From assembly GCA_964646575.1 (NCBI GenBank), contig CAZYFT010000001.1, positions 1-64,000 of the forward strand: a stretch of 64,000 nucleotides of DNA, in the 5' to 3' direction. The DNA is from GCA-016700035 sp964646575 (GTDB taxonomy: Bacteria > Patescibacteriota > Saccharimonadia > CAILAD01 > GCA-016700035). How positions within the stretch are numbered: the stretch's first letter is position 1; each line of letters begins with the position of its first letter. Below, one piece after another: positions 50,006-59,386 of this stretch. The notes beneath the pieces are model-generated. The model was not told the DNA's origin and searched no databases. It worked only from the letters and a program-made list of their open reading frames with translations. The position numbers and the translations under genes were made by a program.

Positions 50006-51281
50006 GCGTAACCATAAAACCAATGAGAAAGCGAATGAATTGAAGGTTATGCCTAGGCTAAAAAAGCACCGATTTAAGAGAGAAGGCGTGGTGGCAACAT
50101 CCATTCTGGTGCGTATGGCGGCCCAGAATCTTTTCTTTAAGAGGCTACGAACTACGCTGACCATTCTTGGCGTGGTGATTGGTATTGGTGCGGTGATATT
50201 TTTGCTCTCGTTTGGGTATGGTTTGCAGAATTTAGTTAGCCGTCAAGTGATTGGGGCAAAATCGGTTAAGAGTATTGATGTCAATAAGCCACGCTCGACA
50301 GCCATTAAATTTGATGGTGAAAATATTACTCGGCTCAAAAATATTGGTTCGGTGGAATCGGTGGCTCGCGTTTTTACCGAAGCTGCTAAAGTAAAATCGG
50401 GTAGCTCACAGATTGATTCGGTGCTGTTTGGCGTTGATTCAGAATATCTAAACCTAGCCTCCGTACGCGTGGTGACTGGCAAAAGTTTATTGGCGGGCGG
50501 CTCGACGGATGAGACCCTAATCAATACTTCACTTGCAAGAGCAGTGGGCTTACCACAAGGCGATGAGGTACTCGGCAAGGTGATTAATATGAGTTTTGAT
50601 GTTGTGCAGGCTGATGGGGTCAAGAAAACTGTTCAGAAGGACATGAGAATTATCGGCCTTGTTGAAGGGAGTGGGGGTGCTGAAGTTTTTGTGCGTAGTC
50701 AGCTATTTATTGATAATGGTGCCCAAGATGCCGGTCAAGTAAAGATACTGGCAACTGATCGGGCGGCTGTACCGCAGATTCGTAAGGAGATTGAAAGTAT
50801 TGGCTTCGCTACCGCGTCACCACTTGATACTCTAGACCAGATTTCTCAGGTGTTCGGTTTGCTACAGATGGTCTTTATTGGTTTTGGAGGGATTGGTATG
50901 GTGATTGCGATACTCGGGATGTTTAACACGCTGACTATTTCTTTATTGGAGAGGACTCGGGAAATTGGGCTCCTGATTGAGTTTGGTGCGCGACGACGAG
51001 ATATTAAACGGCTATTTATCATTGAGTCTTTAATGTTATCAATATTGGGTGGCCTAATTGGGTTAATTAGTGCCTTCATGCTCGGTAAGATCGCTGATGT
51101 GGCAATTAGTAGCTTTGCGCGTAGTCGAGGAGTGCAGGAGTCGGTGTCAGCTTTTATGGTGACACCTCAGTTAGCAATTATGACGTTGGTATTGAGCGCA
51201 TTGTTTGGGCTGGCAGTTGTTTATTTTCCGGCGCGTCGGGCATCACGAATTGATCCGATTGACGCATTGCGTTACGAATAA
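49998..51281 (+). CDS. ABC transporter permease, FtsX/MacB family (cassette 2)
   Basis: 427 residues. TM1 near residues 53-75 (LTILGVVIGIGAVIFLLSFG), a large outer domain, and three C-terminal TM helices around LLERTREIGLLIEFGARRRD, ending RIDPIDALRYE. It matches the permease at 6655-7923 along its length. GTG start inside the ATPase gene. Unlike cassette 1, no sensor genes follow; the operon ends here. Confidence 0.92.
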   Translation: MAERNHKTNEKANELKVMPRLKKHRFKREGVVATSILVRMAAQNLFFKRLRTTLTILGVVIGIGAVIFLLSFGYGLQNLVSRQVIGAKSVKSIDVNKPRSTAIKFDGENITRLKNIGSVESVARVFTEAAKVKSGSSQIDSVLFGVDSEYLNLASVRVVTGKSLLAGGSTDETLINTSLARAVGLPQGDEVLGKVINMSFDVVQADGVKKTVQKDMRIIGLVEGSGGAEVFVRSQLFIDNGAQDAGQVKILATDRAAVPQIRKEIESIGFATASPLDTLDQISQVFGLLQMVFIGFGGIGMVIAILGMFNTLTISLLERTREIGLLIEFGARRRDIKRLFIIESLMLSILGGLIGLISAFMLGKIADVAISSFARSRGVQESVSAFMVTPQLAIMTLVLSALFGLAVVYFPARRASRIDPIDALRYE

Positions 51282-51454
51282 TTTTTTTGAGACTAGTCGC
51301 ACAATTAATTTGGGTACGACTTTTTTATTTTGAGCCAAGAACTTTGACTGAGCTCTAGTATTAATTATTTTTGTAGCTTTGATTAATGACGTGTTGGTAT
51401 GCAGTTTGTAAAATATATTCTGCGCGTGAATAAGTTAAGAAGAGAATAAAAAGT

Positions 51455-51568
51455 ATGCAATAAAGAAACCAGGTTAGGGTGGTTGTGGGGACCGTCCTAA
51501 CCTGGAGAAGTGTCTTGTGTGTTTGTTTTTGAGTAATATATGTGTGCAGCAGCACTACACCGATAATA
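51455..51568 (-). ncRNA. Candidate small RNA with own promoter and terminator
   Basis: On the minus strand TTGACA (51592-51587), an 18-nt spacer and TATTAT (51568-51563) predict a start near 51556. About 60 nt further on is a hairpin CCAGGTTAGG (51505-51496) and CCTAACCTGG (51478-51469), followed by TTTCTTTATT. The RNA would be about 100 nt. A GTG-initiated 64-codon frame at 51555-51361 with one TM segment also begins 7 nt after the -10, so a small mRNA is possible. Confidence 0.45.
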
Positions 51569-51592
51569 CGGCTTATACATAACCTTTGTCAA

Positions 51593-51624
51593 CAAAAAAG
51601 TTGTGGATAACCACAACTTTTTTG
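51593..51624. terminator. Bidirectional intrinsic terminator downstream of fba
   Basis: Perfect 14-bp repeat CAAAAAAGTTGTGG (51593-51606) and CCACAACTTTTTTG (51611-51624) with loop ATAA. Confidence 0.92.
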
Positions 51625-51644
51625 TGTGAATGGGTATTTACAGG

Positions 51645-52688
51645 TTAGCTATCCTGTGTGGCGCTGACAAAGTTATCTGTTGGGCCTGAATTAGCAACCT
51701 TAAACTGACCAAGTCGAGCCTCGGCGCAGGCTTTAGTGAGTTCAAAATAGATTTTCTGAGCCTGACTTACATTTTCATTTTTACCGGCCCACGCTTTCAT
51801 GGCTGGGTCTTGCACGGCACGTGAGAACGAAAAGGTGATTGGCCACGGTTGTTTGCCGGCGGCTCCAATGGCCTGGAGGTTATCGCGGGCTTGTTCGGGG
51901 GTTTGGCCGCCGGAGAGGAATACGATGCCACCCATAGTGTCTGGAATGGTCTCATGAAGGGCGGCTAGGGTATGTTCAGCAACCTCTGCTGGCGTGGACT
52001 CGACTCCAGACCGTTTACCGGCCAACACCATGCTGGTTTTTACGATGCAGCCCGTGAGCTCGACGCGATAGGCCTTAAGCATCTGTACGAGAAGCTTTAG
52101 AATGTCTGCTGTCATTTCGTGGGCCCTTGAGAGGTCCTGAGGGCCGTCGTACAGGACTTCTGGCTCTACAATGGGTACGATGCCGGCTGACTGGCATAAC
52201 GTGGCGTAGCGCGCCATTGTGTGCAAATTAGCATGCATTGCGCCTTGGGTTGGGGTGGTATCGGAAATAGGGAAGGCAGCGCGCCATTTTGCGAATCGAG
52301 CACCAAGGTCGTAATACTCTTTCAGTCGTTCGGCTAGACCGTCGAGACCTTCTGTAATTGTTTCGCCAGCAAAGTTATCAAGATCAACAAGTCCCTTATC
52401 TACTTTAATGCCAGGCACAATACCTTTGCTTTGGAGGTATTGGGGGAATGGAGTACCATCGTCCGTAGTTTGGCGGATAGTCTCGTCGTAAAAAATAACA
52501 CCCGAAAGGTATTCTTCGATTCCTGGCGCTGTCATGAGCATTTGTCGGTACTGTCGACGAGTTTCGTCGGTGCAAGGTATGCCCAGCGCGTCAAAGCGCT
52601 TTTGTGCACTTTTGCTACTTTCGTCGGCGGCCAAGAGGCCTTTTTTATCTGCAAATAATGCTTGCACGGTGTCTTGAAGCTGTCCCAT
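51645..52688 (-). CDS. Fructose-bisphosphate aldolase, class I
   Basis: 347 residues. It cleaves fructose 1,6-bisphosphate in glycolysis by a Schiff base. Class I features: KKGLLAADESSKSAQKRF, GARFAKWRAAFPI, IVPIVEPEVLYDG, the Schiff-base Lys in GCIVKTSMVLAGKRSG near residue 215, and VFLSGGQTPEQA. AAAGGAA precedes the ATG. This is the animal/plant-like class I form, not the zinc-dependent class II common in bacteria. Ends before a strong terminator. Confidence 0.95.
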   Translation of the reverse strand: MGQLQDTVQALFADKKGLLAADESSKSAQKRFDALGIPCTDETRRQYRQMLMTAPGIEEYLSGVIFYDETIRQTTDDGTPFPQYLQSKGIVPGIKVDKGLVDLDNFAGETITEGLDGLAERLKEYYDLGARFAKWRAAFPISDTTPTQGAMHANLHTMARYATLCQSAGIVPIVEPEVLYDGPQDLSRAHEMTADILKLLVQMLKAYRVELTGCIVKTSMVLAGKRSGVESTPAEVAEHTLAALHETIPDTMGGIVFLSGGQTPEQARDNLQAIGAAGKQPWPITFSFSRAVQDPAMKAWAGKNENVSQAQKIYFELTKACAEARLGQFKVANSGPTDNFVSATQDS

Positions 52689-52809
52689 ATATATTCCTTT
52701 ACCTTATTACCTATATTCTAACGAGGGTAGTAAAGGTGGTCAAACTACTTATGGTTACTTCGAGAAAAATGCACAAATTTTACATAAAAATAGTGCTAGA
52801 GCATTAATA

Positions 52810-53265
52810 TTATGTATTTAATCGACGCTTTGCTTCAAGAGCAGCATCGATTTTCATAGTCTTTTTGCGCGATGCCTCCCGTTTGTCATAATGTTTTTTG
52901 CCGCGCCCAAGAGCGATTTCTACTTTAATAAGACCGTGCTCCACACCAACAGCAACAGGCACCACCGCCAGTCCAGCCCCGCGTTTTTCGGCTTCGAGGT
53001 TGTCAATTTGCTTACGATGCAAAAGAAGCTTGCGCGATCGGGTGGGGTCATGCTCTTTCAGATTGGCGGCGTGGCTATACCGTCGTATATGGGCATTCAC
53101 CAGATAGGCTTCATGATTCTGGAAGTGCACAAAGCTGCCCTTGAGGCTAATTTGTCCGGCTCGCACGCTTTTTACTTCATGTCCCAACAGGGAGATTCCA
53201 GCCGTGATGCGCTCGATAATTTCGTAGTCATGGAAAGCACGACGATTTTTGGCAATAACTTTCAT
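52810..53265 (-). CDS. smpB: SsrA-binding protein SmpB
   Basis: 151 residues. Oligonucleotide-binding barrel with IAKNRRAFHDYEI, GISLLGHEVKSVRAGQISLK, and the basic tail GRGKKHYDKREASRKK that enters the mRNA channel. It works with the tmRNA at 38677-39079 in ribosome rescue. Leaderless start: TATACT (53277-53272) is 6 nt before the ATG. Divergent from argS. Confidence 0.97.
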   Translation of the reverse strand: MKVIAKNRRAFHDYEIIERITAGISLLGHEVKSVRAGQISLKGSFVHFQNHEAYLVNAHIRRYSHAANLKEHDPTRSRKLLLHRKQIDNLEAEKRGAGLAVVPVAVGVEHGLIKVEIALGRGKKHYDKREASRKKTMKIDAALEAKRRLNT

Positions 53266-53271
53266 GTCACT

Positions 53272-53308
53272 AGTATACCTGGTTTGTGGGTAATCTATCA
53301 GATATAAT
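53272..53308. promoter_or_regulatory. Divergent -10 elements of smpB and argS
   Basis: Minus-strand TATACT (53277-53272) serves smpB. Plus-strand TATAAT (53303-53308) lies 9 nt before the argS ATG, with GGAGGAG in between. Confidence 0.6.
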
Positions 53309-53317
53309 GGAGGAGAT

Positions 53318-54931
53318 ATGTTTTTAGCAGCCTATGAAAAGATTCTTGATAATTTACGTTTGGGTGCCGAAAAGGCACTGGGCGATGATTTGGAGAACGA
53401 AGATATCGCTCGATCGGTATCATTTTGCGACATGCGTTTTGGGGATATTGCCACTAATGTTGCGTTGCAGCAAGCGAAAGAAGCCGGTCGTAATCCCCGA
53501 GACCTTGCAGAAGCCATCGTAAGTGAGCTGCAGAAATTAGACACCTTTGCTTCTGCTGAGGTTGCTGGACCAGGCTTTGTAAATATACGTTTGCATGAAG
53601 CTGATTACATACAGCTTTTGCACGAACTTAAGCCTGGTTTTTTTCGAACCGAAAAGGGAGCGGGACGACGGGTGAATGTGGAGTTTATTAGTGCTAATCC
53701 CACCGGTCCATTGGTATTGGTGAATGCTTGGGGAGGGTACTACGGCGATATCTTGGCAAGTCTCTACGAAAGTCAAGGATATGATGTTGAGCGTGAGTAT
53801 TATTTGAATGATGGTGGCAACCAAATTGCGCAGTTAGGGCGGGCAGTTCAGCAGGCTGCCGGTGCAAAGTTTAGCGCTGAAGAGTCGGCTGAATTGTATC
53901 GGGGCGAATATGTAGATGTATTAGCACAGAGTTTGGCAGAAGAATTTGGCGGTACTGATCAGCTTATCGCTAAGGATCCTCAAGAAGTGGGCGATAAGGC
54001 TCAGGCAATCATTTTGGCCGATTATATTAAACCTACACTCAAGCGGCTGGGTATTAACCACGACGAAATCTATCCGGAGTCCAGCCTGGACAATCGAGCG
54101 ACAATCGAGCGACTGCGACAGGCGGGGGCTATTCTAGAGAAGGATGGGGCGATATGGTTGAGCGGAGAAAAAGCTGGCCTAGATAAAGATGAAGTACTCG
54201 TGCGCTCCACCGATGGACAGGAAACATATTTCTTAAAAGATATAACCTATCAACTTACAAAGCTCGAGGATCGACGTTTTGATACCGCAATTACCATTGT
54301 GGGGCCAGATCATCACGGGCAAGAACAGCGGCTGCTCGCGGCATTGAGTCTCTTGGGCCATGATGGTTTCGTCCCACTCTGGACGCAGACGGTACGTCTT
54401 ACGAAGGACGGCCAGGAGTACAAGATGAGTAAACGTCGTGGAAATTACATCGTACTTGATGAATTCCTCGATATGGTCCCATCGCAAACCGCGCGGTTTT
54501 TCTTTGCCTTGCGAGATACCAATAGTCACTTTGATCTAGATCTAGATTTAGTAGCATCACAAAATAAACATAATCCACTCTTTTACGTTATGTACTCATA
54601 TGTTCGTGCAAGTTCAGTGCTAGCTAAATTTGGCGAGATTGCAGAGCCCACTGAGATTGCACTAGACGTTGAGCAAAAGCAAATCTTGAGAAGTTTCATA
54701 GAAGTTTCGGAATTAATTACCCAGGCGACCGTGACGCAACAAGTGCATTCGGTGTTGCATCGTATGATAGAAATCGCTCGCTACTTCCATGATTGGTATG
54801 AGAAGAATCCAGTCCTTAAAGAAGAATCCGAGGAGCTCCGTATGGCTCGGGCATACTTCGTGGAAAAATATCGTGATAGTCTGAAGAGTCTGCTTAAGCT
54901 TATTGGGGTAAAACCGCAAGAACGCATGTAG
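53318..54931 (+). CDS. argS: Arginine--tRNA ligase with altered HIGH motif
   Basis: 537 residues. N-terminal Add1 domain (GPGFVNIRL), class I core, and a C-terminal DALR anticodon-binding domain. KMSKR is present near residue 369 (EYKMSKRRGNY). The expected SANPTGPLHVGHGRG signature reads SANPTGPLVLVNAWGGYYGD at residues 125-144, so both histidines of HIGH are replaced. The rest of the catalytic fold looks intact (YYLNDGGNQ, GPDHHGQ). Confidence 0.95.
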   Translation: MFLAAYEKILDNLRLGAEKALGDDLENEDIARSVSFCDMRFGDIATNVALQQAKEAGRNPRDLAEAIVSELQKLDTFASAEVAGPGFVNIRLHEADYIQLLHELKPGFFRTEKGAGRRVNVEFISANPTGPLVLVNAWGGYYGDILASLYESQGYDVEREYYLNDGGNQIAQLGRAVQQAAGAKFSAEESAELYRGEYVDVLAQSLAEEFGGTDQLIAKDPQEVGDKAQAIILADYIKPTLKRLGINHDEIYPESSLDNRATIERLRQAGAILEKDGAIWLSGEKAGLDKDEVLVRSTDGQETYFLKDITYQLTKLEDRRFDTAITIVGPDHHGQEQRLLAALSLLGHDGFVPLWTQTVRLTKDGQEYKMSKRRGNYIVLDEFLDMVPSQTARFFFALRDTNSHFDLDLDLVASQNKHNPLFYVMYSYVRASSVLAKFGEIAEPTEIALDVEQKQILRSFIEVSELITQATVTQQVHSVLHRMIEIARYFHDWYEKNPVLKEESEELRMARAYFVEKYRDSLKSLLKLIGVKPQERM

Positions 54932-54957
54932 CGAGTGGAGTAGGAGGGGTTATTGTA

Positions 54958-57822
54958 GTGAAAAAAACTACATCAAAGTATATTGAAGGGCTTAACCCTG
55001 AACAGAAAGCAGCCGTGTGTCATCTGGAAGGCCCTGCAATGGTAATCGCCGGTGCTGGCACTGGTAAGACTAAGGTTATTACTTCACGTATTGCGTATCT
55101 CATCGAGCAAAAACATGCACAGCCTGAAGAGATTTTGGCCCTCACATTTACCGAGAAGGCTGCTGTTGAGATGGAAGAGCGAGTGGACATGCTTTTGCCA
55201 TACGGGTACGTTGATACGCATATCAAGACCTTTCATGCACTTGGTTATGAAATCTTGCAGGAATATGGCTTCGAGCTGGGGCTGCCACCAAATCTGAAGG
55301 TGATTTCTAGCTTACAGCAACACATTATCTTGCAGGAGGTTCTTGAGGACTTTGAGGATATCATGCATTTCCGTCCAGCCCACAATCCGGGGCAGTTTCG
55401 TGCGGCTTTACTGCAATTATTTTCTCGACTAAAAGATGATGGCCTCATGCCAGGGGAGTATGCCGAGCAGCTAAAATCACTTTATGAAGAGCAAACGGAA
55501 TTGCTAGATGAAGAGGGCTGGCAAAAATACCACGAGGCTGCCAAAATATACGGACAATATCAAGCGCGTTTGCAGGAAAAAGGCTTGATTGATTATGGTG
55601 ATCAGCTTTTATATGTGTATACTTTGCTGCAAAAAAAACAACATATACGTGATATTTATCAAAAAATGTACAAGTTTGTACTCGTTGATGAGTATCAGGA
55701 TACTAACCGGCTGCAATCAAAAATCGTACATCTTTTATTGAGCTCGCAGCAAAATCTCATGGTTGTCGGTGATGACGATCAGTCGATATATCGCTTTAGG
55801 GGGGCGGATATAGACAATATGCTTGGATTTAAGGAGGCATACCCTAAGACTCAGTTTTTTGTGCTATCCGAGAACTATCGTTCTAGCCAGCATATTGTTG
55901 ATGCAGCTTATTCACTTATACAACACAACAATCCGGCGCGTCTGGAGGTTCAGACAGGTCTAAATAAGAAGCTTCATGCCCAGTCTCGTGGACGTCGGCC
56001 GGTGGTACAGCAGTATAAAGATAGCCATGAAGAATTTCACGCTATTGCTGCTGATATAAAAAAACGGAAATCGGCTGGAGAGGCGTTGGGGGGTGTTGCG
56101 ATATTGTGTCGGAATAATTCCCAAACTGAAGAAATGATACATTATTTACAACATTTAGGTATATCTGTAGCTACGCAAGCCAACGGCAACTTATTACATA
56201 TACCGGTCGTGCGACAGTGCATAGATTTCGTACGCGTTTTACACGACGTAGAGGATTCTGCGGCTCTATATCGTTATCTGGTTTCACCAAAGATACTAGC
56301 CAGCACGCCAAAAGTTATGGAGTTAAGTGCTGAGGCACAGCGTAATAGGATTCCACTGAGTGATGTGATAGTAGATAGGCGCGAAGAAGCTACATATGAA
56401 TACAATGCGGTGAAAGCTCTTGAGGCATATCGAGAAATTGCCCACAACCATACCATTGGTGAGATATTGTATAAATTTATAACAGATGGGGGCTATCTTG
56501 ATAGCCTGGCTAATCAGGCGCTCTCAGAGAGCCAGGCTGCTCAGTCGGTTCAGCAGCTTGCAGCTTTTTTCACACTAGTTAAAGAATTTGAGGCTGTTGA
56601 GAAGCATCGTGATAGTTATCATTTTTGGAATTACATTCAGGACATGTATAGCTCCGATGTGCTTCAGGATGTTGAACTTATGGATGAAGCACAGGGTGTT
56701 CATGTTCTGACCGTACATCGCTCTAAAGGGCTAGAATTTGAAACAGTGTACTTATACGACATGACTGAGGGGAATTTTCCAGCTACTCGAAGATCGGACA
56801 GTATTAAAAATCTCACAGATTTAACGGCAGAGCCCAAGGATGTTGCCTTGCGCCATGAACAAGAAGAGCGTCGCTTAATGTATGTGGCGATGACGCGCGC
56901 TAAAAAGAACCTTATACTAACTTTCTCCCCCGATCACGGGGGCAAGCGGGCTCGTAAGGCCTCTCGCTTTTTGCTAGAGGCATTTGGGACGAGCCTAGCC
57001 GTTCAGGACAACGAGGGGAGTGGTGGGCTGCCCGCAATTTTAACCCGCTATGGGCCGAAGAGGCAGTCTGGAACCGAATTGCCAGCCTTCCCGGTGTCGG
57101 AAGACGGATATATAACACTCACACCTAATCAGATAGCAGATTACTTGGCTGATCCTTCGCGGTTTTTTGTACGCCATGTTCTTAGATTCCCCATGCCACC
57201 ATCACACCAAATGGTATATGGTATCTCGATTCACGCCGCTTTAGAATATTTTTATACCGAGAAACTTTCTGGACGTGTGCCGAGAATCGAGATAATGCTT
57301 GATGTTTTTCGTAGTGCCTGGCGCAGTGAAGGGTTTGTCTCAATCCGTCATGAAAATGAACGTCGTAAGCAAGGTGAAGTGAGCCTAAAGCAGTATTATT
57401 CACATCATATAGATGTGGCCGAACCGATTGTCGCAGTAGAGCAGGAGTTTACTCTGGAGATCGAGGAGTTCAAAGTAAATATTCGGGGAAGGTATGACCT
57501 TGTTGTGAAAAATACAGATGTTGATGGTGTATCAATTAGGGATTTCAAGACGAGTCATGTTGCCAACGAGCGGGTAGCAAAAGACAAAGTTCGCGACTCG
57601 ATTCAGATGGGGATCTATGCCTTAGCGTGGGACCAGCTCAATACCGATAAAACGGCGTCTATTGCCCTCTACTTTACTGAGTCACAGTTGCTGGCTGAGC
57701 GCACTAAGATTGAACACGAAAAGACGCTGAAGAAGATAGCCGAGGCGGTGACCGGTATCCGCGATGGGAGATACCCACGTCGCGGAAACCTAACCGATCT
57801 GGAGACTGAGGGGCTTATATAA
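54958..57822 (+). CDS. UvrD/Rep-family helicase fused to RecB-like nuclease
   Basis: 954 residues. SF1A helicase with Walker A AGAGTGKT at 31-38, motif II LVDEYQD, motif III GDDDQSIYRFRGAD, motif V HRSKGLEFETVYL and motif VI EERRLMYVAMTRAKK. After about residue 700 comes a PD-(D/E)xK nuclease region with ITLTPNQIADYLADP, GISIHAALEYF, RGRYDLVV, IRDFKTS and QMGIYALAW. This is the layout of AddA-like or ATP-dependent nucleases. GTG start with AGGAGGGG upstream. Likely double-strand-break end processing. Confidence 0.93.
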   Translation: MKKTTSKYIEGLNPEQKAAVCHLEGPAMVIAGAGTGKTKVITSRIAYLIEQKHAQPEEILALTFTEKAAVEMEERVDMLLPYGYVDTHIKTFHALGYEILQEYGFELGLPPNLKVISSLQQHIILQEVLEDFEDIMHFRPAHNPGQFRAALLQLFSRLKDDGLMPGEYAEQLKSLYEEQTELLDEEGWQKYHEAAKIYGQYQARLQEKGLIDYGDQLLYVYTLLQKKQHIRDIYQKMYKFVLVDEYQDTNRLQSKIVHLLLSSQQNLMVVGDDDQSIYRFRGADIDNMLGFKEAYPKTQFFVLSENYRSSQHIVDAAYSLIQHNNPARLEVQTGLNKKLHAQSRGRRPVVQQYKDSHEEFHAIAADIKKRKSAGEALGGVAILCRNNSQTEEMIHYLQHLGISVATQANGNLLHIPVVRQCIDFVRVLHDVEDSAALYRYLVSPKILASTPKVMELSAEAQRNRIPLSDVIVDRREEATYEYNAVKALEAYREIAHNHTIGEILYKFITDGGYLDSLANQALSESQAAQSVQQLAAFFTLVKEFEAVEKHRDSYHFWNYIQDMYSSDVLQDVELMDEAQGVHVLTVHRSKGLEFETVYLYDMTEGNFPATRRSDSIKNLTDLTAEPKDVALRHEQEERRLMYVAMTRAKKNLILTFSPDHGGKRARKASRFLLEAFGTSLAVQDNEGSGGLPAILTRYGPKRQSGTELPAFPVSEDGYITLTPNQIADYLADPSRFFVRHVLRFPMPPSHQMVYGISIHAALEYFYTEKLSGRVPRIEIMLDVFRSAWRSEGFVSIRHENERRKQGEVSLKQYYSHHIDVAEPIVAVEQEFTLEIEEFKVNIRGRYDLVVKNTDVDGVSIRDFKTSHVANERVAKDKVRDSIQMGIYALAWDQLNTDKTASIALYFTESQLLAERTKIEHEKTLKKIAEAVTGIRDGRYPRRGNLTDLETEGLI

Positions 57823-58251
57823 ATGATGTCCGTGAGTTATCGTGACCAAGAGTGGCTCGAGAATTTACTGGCTGATATTTGGTATCAGCACTTTCGGGAT
57901 GTTGAGCAGAACAATGATGTGATGATTATTTGGGCTAAGCGCGCCAAGCGCCGTCTGGGCTCCATTGAGATGGATAGTCGTGACGGACGTACCTCGATTA
58001 TTAAGGTGAATAGGCTTTTTCAGGATCTTGCCGTACCGGAGTATGTAATACGGGCTACTATTGTTCACGAAATGACGCACTATGCTCATGGTTTTGGTTC
58101 GCCTCATGAACAGAAGCAGAAGCATCCGCATAGTGGAGGCGTGATTCGCAAGGAGTTTGCAGAAAGAGGCTTGGTGGATTTGTATTTGAAGCAGAAGCGC
58201 TGGCTGAAGGATAACTGGCGCGACTTTTTACTGGAACGAGGCATGTTGTAG
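57823..58251 (+). CDS. SprT-like zinc metallopeptidase
   Basis: 142 residues. Zinc motif HEMTH in TIVHEMTHYAHGFGSPHEQK, with downstream His residues (HPHSG) that could give the third ligand. RRLGSIEMDSRDGR and IKVNRLFQDL match the SprT/YgjP fold. SprT-like proteases act on DNA-protein crosslinks. It directly follows the helicase-nuclease without a gap, supporting a repair role. Confidence 0.8.
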   Translation: MMSVSYRDQEWLENLLADIWYQHFRDVEQNNDVMIIWAKRAKRRLGSIEMDSRDGRTSIIKVNRLFQDLAVPEYVIRATIVHEMTHYAHGFGSPHEQKQKHPHSGGVIRKEFAERGLVDLYLKQKRWLKDNWRDFLLERGML

Positions 58252-58273
58252 GCATTTTGTTCGTTTTTTGAGG

Positions 58274-58279
58274 TATACT
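58274..58279 (+). promoter_or_regulatory. -10 element of rmuC
   Basis: TATACT lies 9 nt before the ATG at 58289. Confidence 0.45.
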
Positions 58280-58288
58280 GGTAGTGTT

Positions 58289-59371
58289 ATGGAAGTCGTA
58301 TTAATCATACTTTTGGTTGTTATCGTAGCAGCCCTTATATTCTTAATTATTCGTAGCCTAAAGCCTGCCAGTGCACCTTCTGCTGAGCTAGATGTGGCAT
58401 CGGTGCAGCTGCTAAAGCAAGATTTGCAGGGAATGCAGCAGCTCTTGGCGCAGACTCAGTCAGCCATGCAGGACAGGCTTGATAAGAATAATGCCAATGT
58501 ACAGGAAAGTGTCCATCAGCAAATGCGTCAATCATCAGAAATCATCCGGCAGGTTACAGAACGTTTAACCCAACTAGATGAGACCAATAAGCGCGTTGTG
58601 GATATTACATCGGAACTTAAAACCTTACAGAATGTTTTACAAAACCCCAAGCAACGTGGAGTCCTGGGGGAGTACTATCTGTCACAAGTTTTAGAAAATG
58701 TTTTACCGCCTACGCAGTATAAATTACAATATGGCTTCAAAAATGGGGATATTGTTGATGCTGTTATCTTTTTAGATAAAGGAAAGATTTTGCCGGTCGA
58801 CTCTAAGTTTAGTTTAGAGAACTATAATCGCCTGGTTGAATGCAAGGATGCTGCCGAACGGGAGCGTCTCGTGCGTCAGTTTAAGCAAGATTTAAAGGGC
58901 CGTATAGATGAGACATCAAAATACATTCGTCCTCATGAGGGCACTATGGACTTTGCTTTCATGTTTATTCCTTCAGAGGCAATTTATTACGATCTATTAG
59001 TGAATAAGGTGGGGGCTGCCAATACTACCGCACGCGACCTTATTGAGTATGCGTTTAGAGATAAGCATGTCATCATTGTGTCCCCAACGTCTTTCATGGC
59101 TTACCTGCAGACTGTCTTGCAAGGGTTGCGTTCTTTGCAGATAGAGGAGCAGGCACGGGAGATTCAGGAGAGGGTTGGTTTGCTTGCACGACACCTGAAG
59201 AGTTACGATACGTACATGCAGAAGATGGGGAATTCGCTCTCTACAACTGTTGGTCATTACAATACTGCCTATAAGGAGTTTAAGAAAGTAGATAAAGATG
59301 TCGTGAAGATTGCTGAGACCGAACAGGCAATCGAGCCACTGTTGGTTGATAAACCATCGGCTGAAGACTAA
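58289..59371 (+). CDS. rmuC: DNA recombination protein RmuC homologue
   Basis: 360 residues from the ATG at 58289 (MEVVLIILLVVIVAALIFLI, an N-terminal TM anchor). A long coiled coil (about 45-125) leads into the RmuC nuclease-like domain: GVLGEYYLSQVLENVLPP, VDAVIFLDKGKILPVDSKFS, FMFIPSEAIYYDLL and VSPTSFMAYLQT. RmuC limits inversions at short repeats. The earlier ATG at 58268 precedes the -10 and is rejected. Confidence 0.93.
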   Translation: MEVVLIILLVVIVAALIFLIIRSLKPASAPSAELDVASVQLLKQDLQGMQQLLAQTQSAMQDRLDKNNANVQESVHQQMRQSSEIIRQVTERLTQLDETNKRVVDITSELKTLQNVLQNPKQRGVLGEYYLSQVLENVLPPTQYKLQYGFKNGDIVDAVIFLDKGKILPVDSKFSLENYNRLVECKDAAERERLVRQFKQDLKGRIDETSKYIRPHEGTMDFAFMFIPSEAIYYDLLVNKVGAANTTARDLIEYAFRDKHVIIVSPTSFMAYLQTVLQGLRSLQIEEQAREIQERVGLLARHLKSYDTYMQKMGNSLSTTVGHYNTAYKEFKKVDKDVVKIAETEQAIEPLLVDKPSAED

Positions 59372-59386
59372 TTTGAAGGAAGTTTT

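Larger units (their letters stand above)
51282..51644. other. Intergenic region between convergent permease and fba
   Basis: 363 nt. It holds the candidate small RNA (51455-51568), its promoter, and the bidirectional terminator at 51593-51624. AT-rich sequence at 51282-51450 shows nothing else I can support. Confidence 0.5.
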
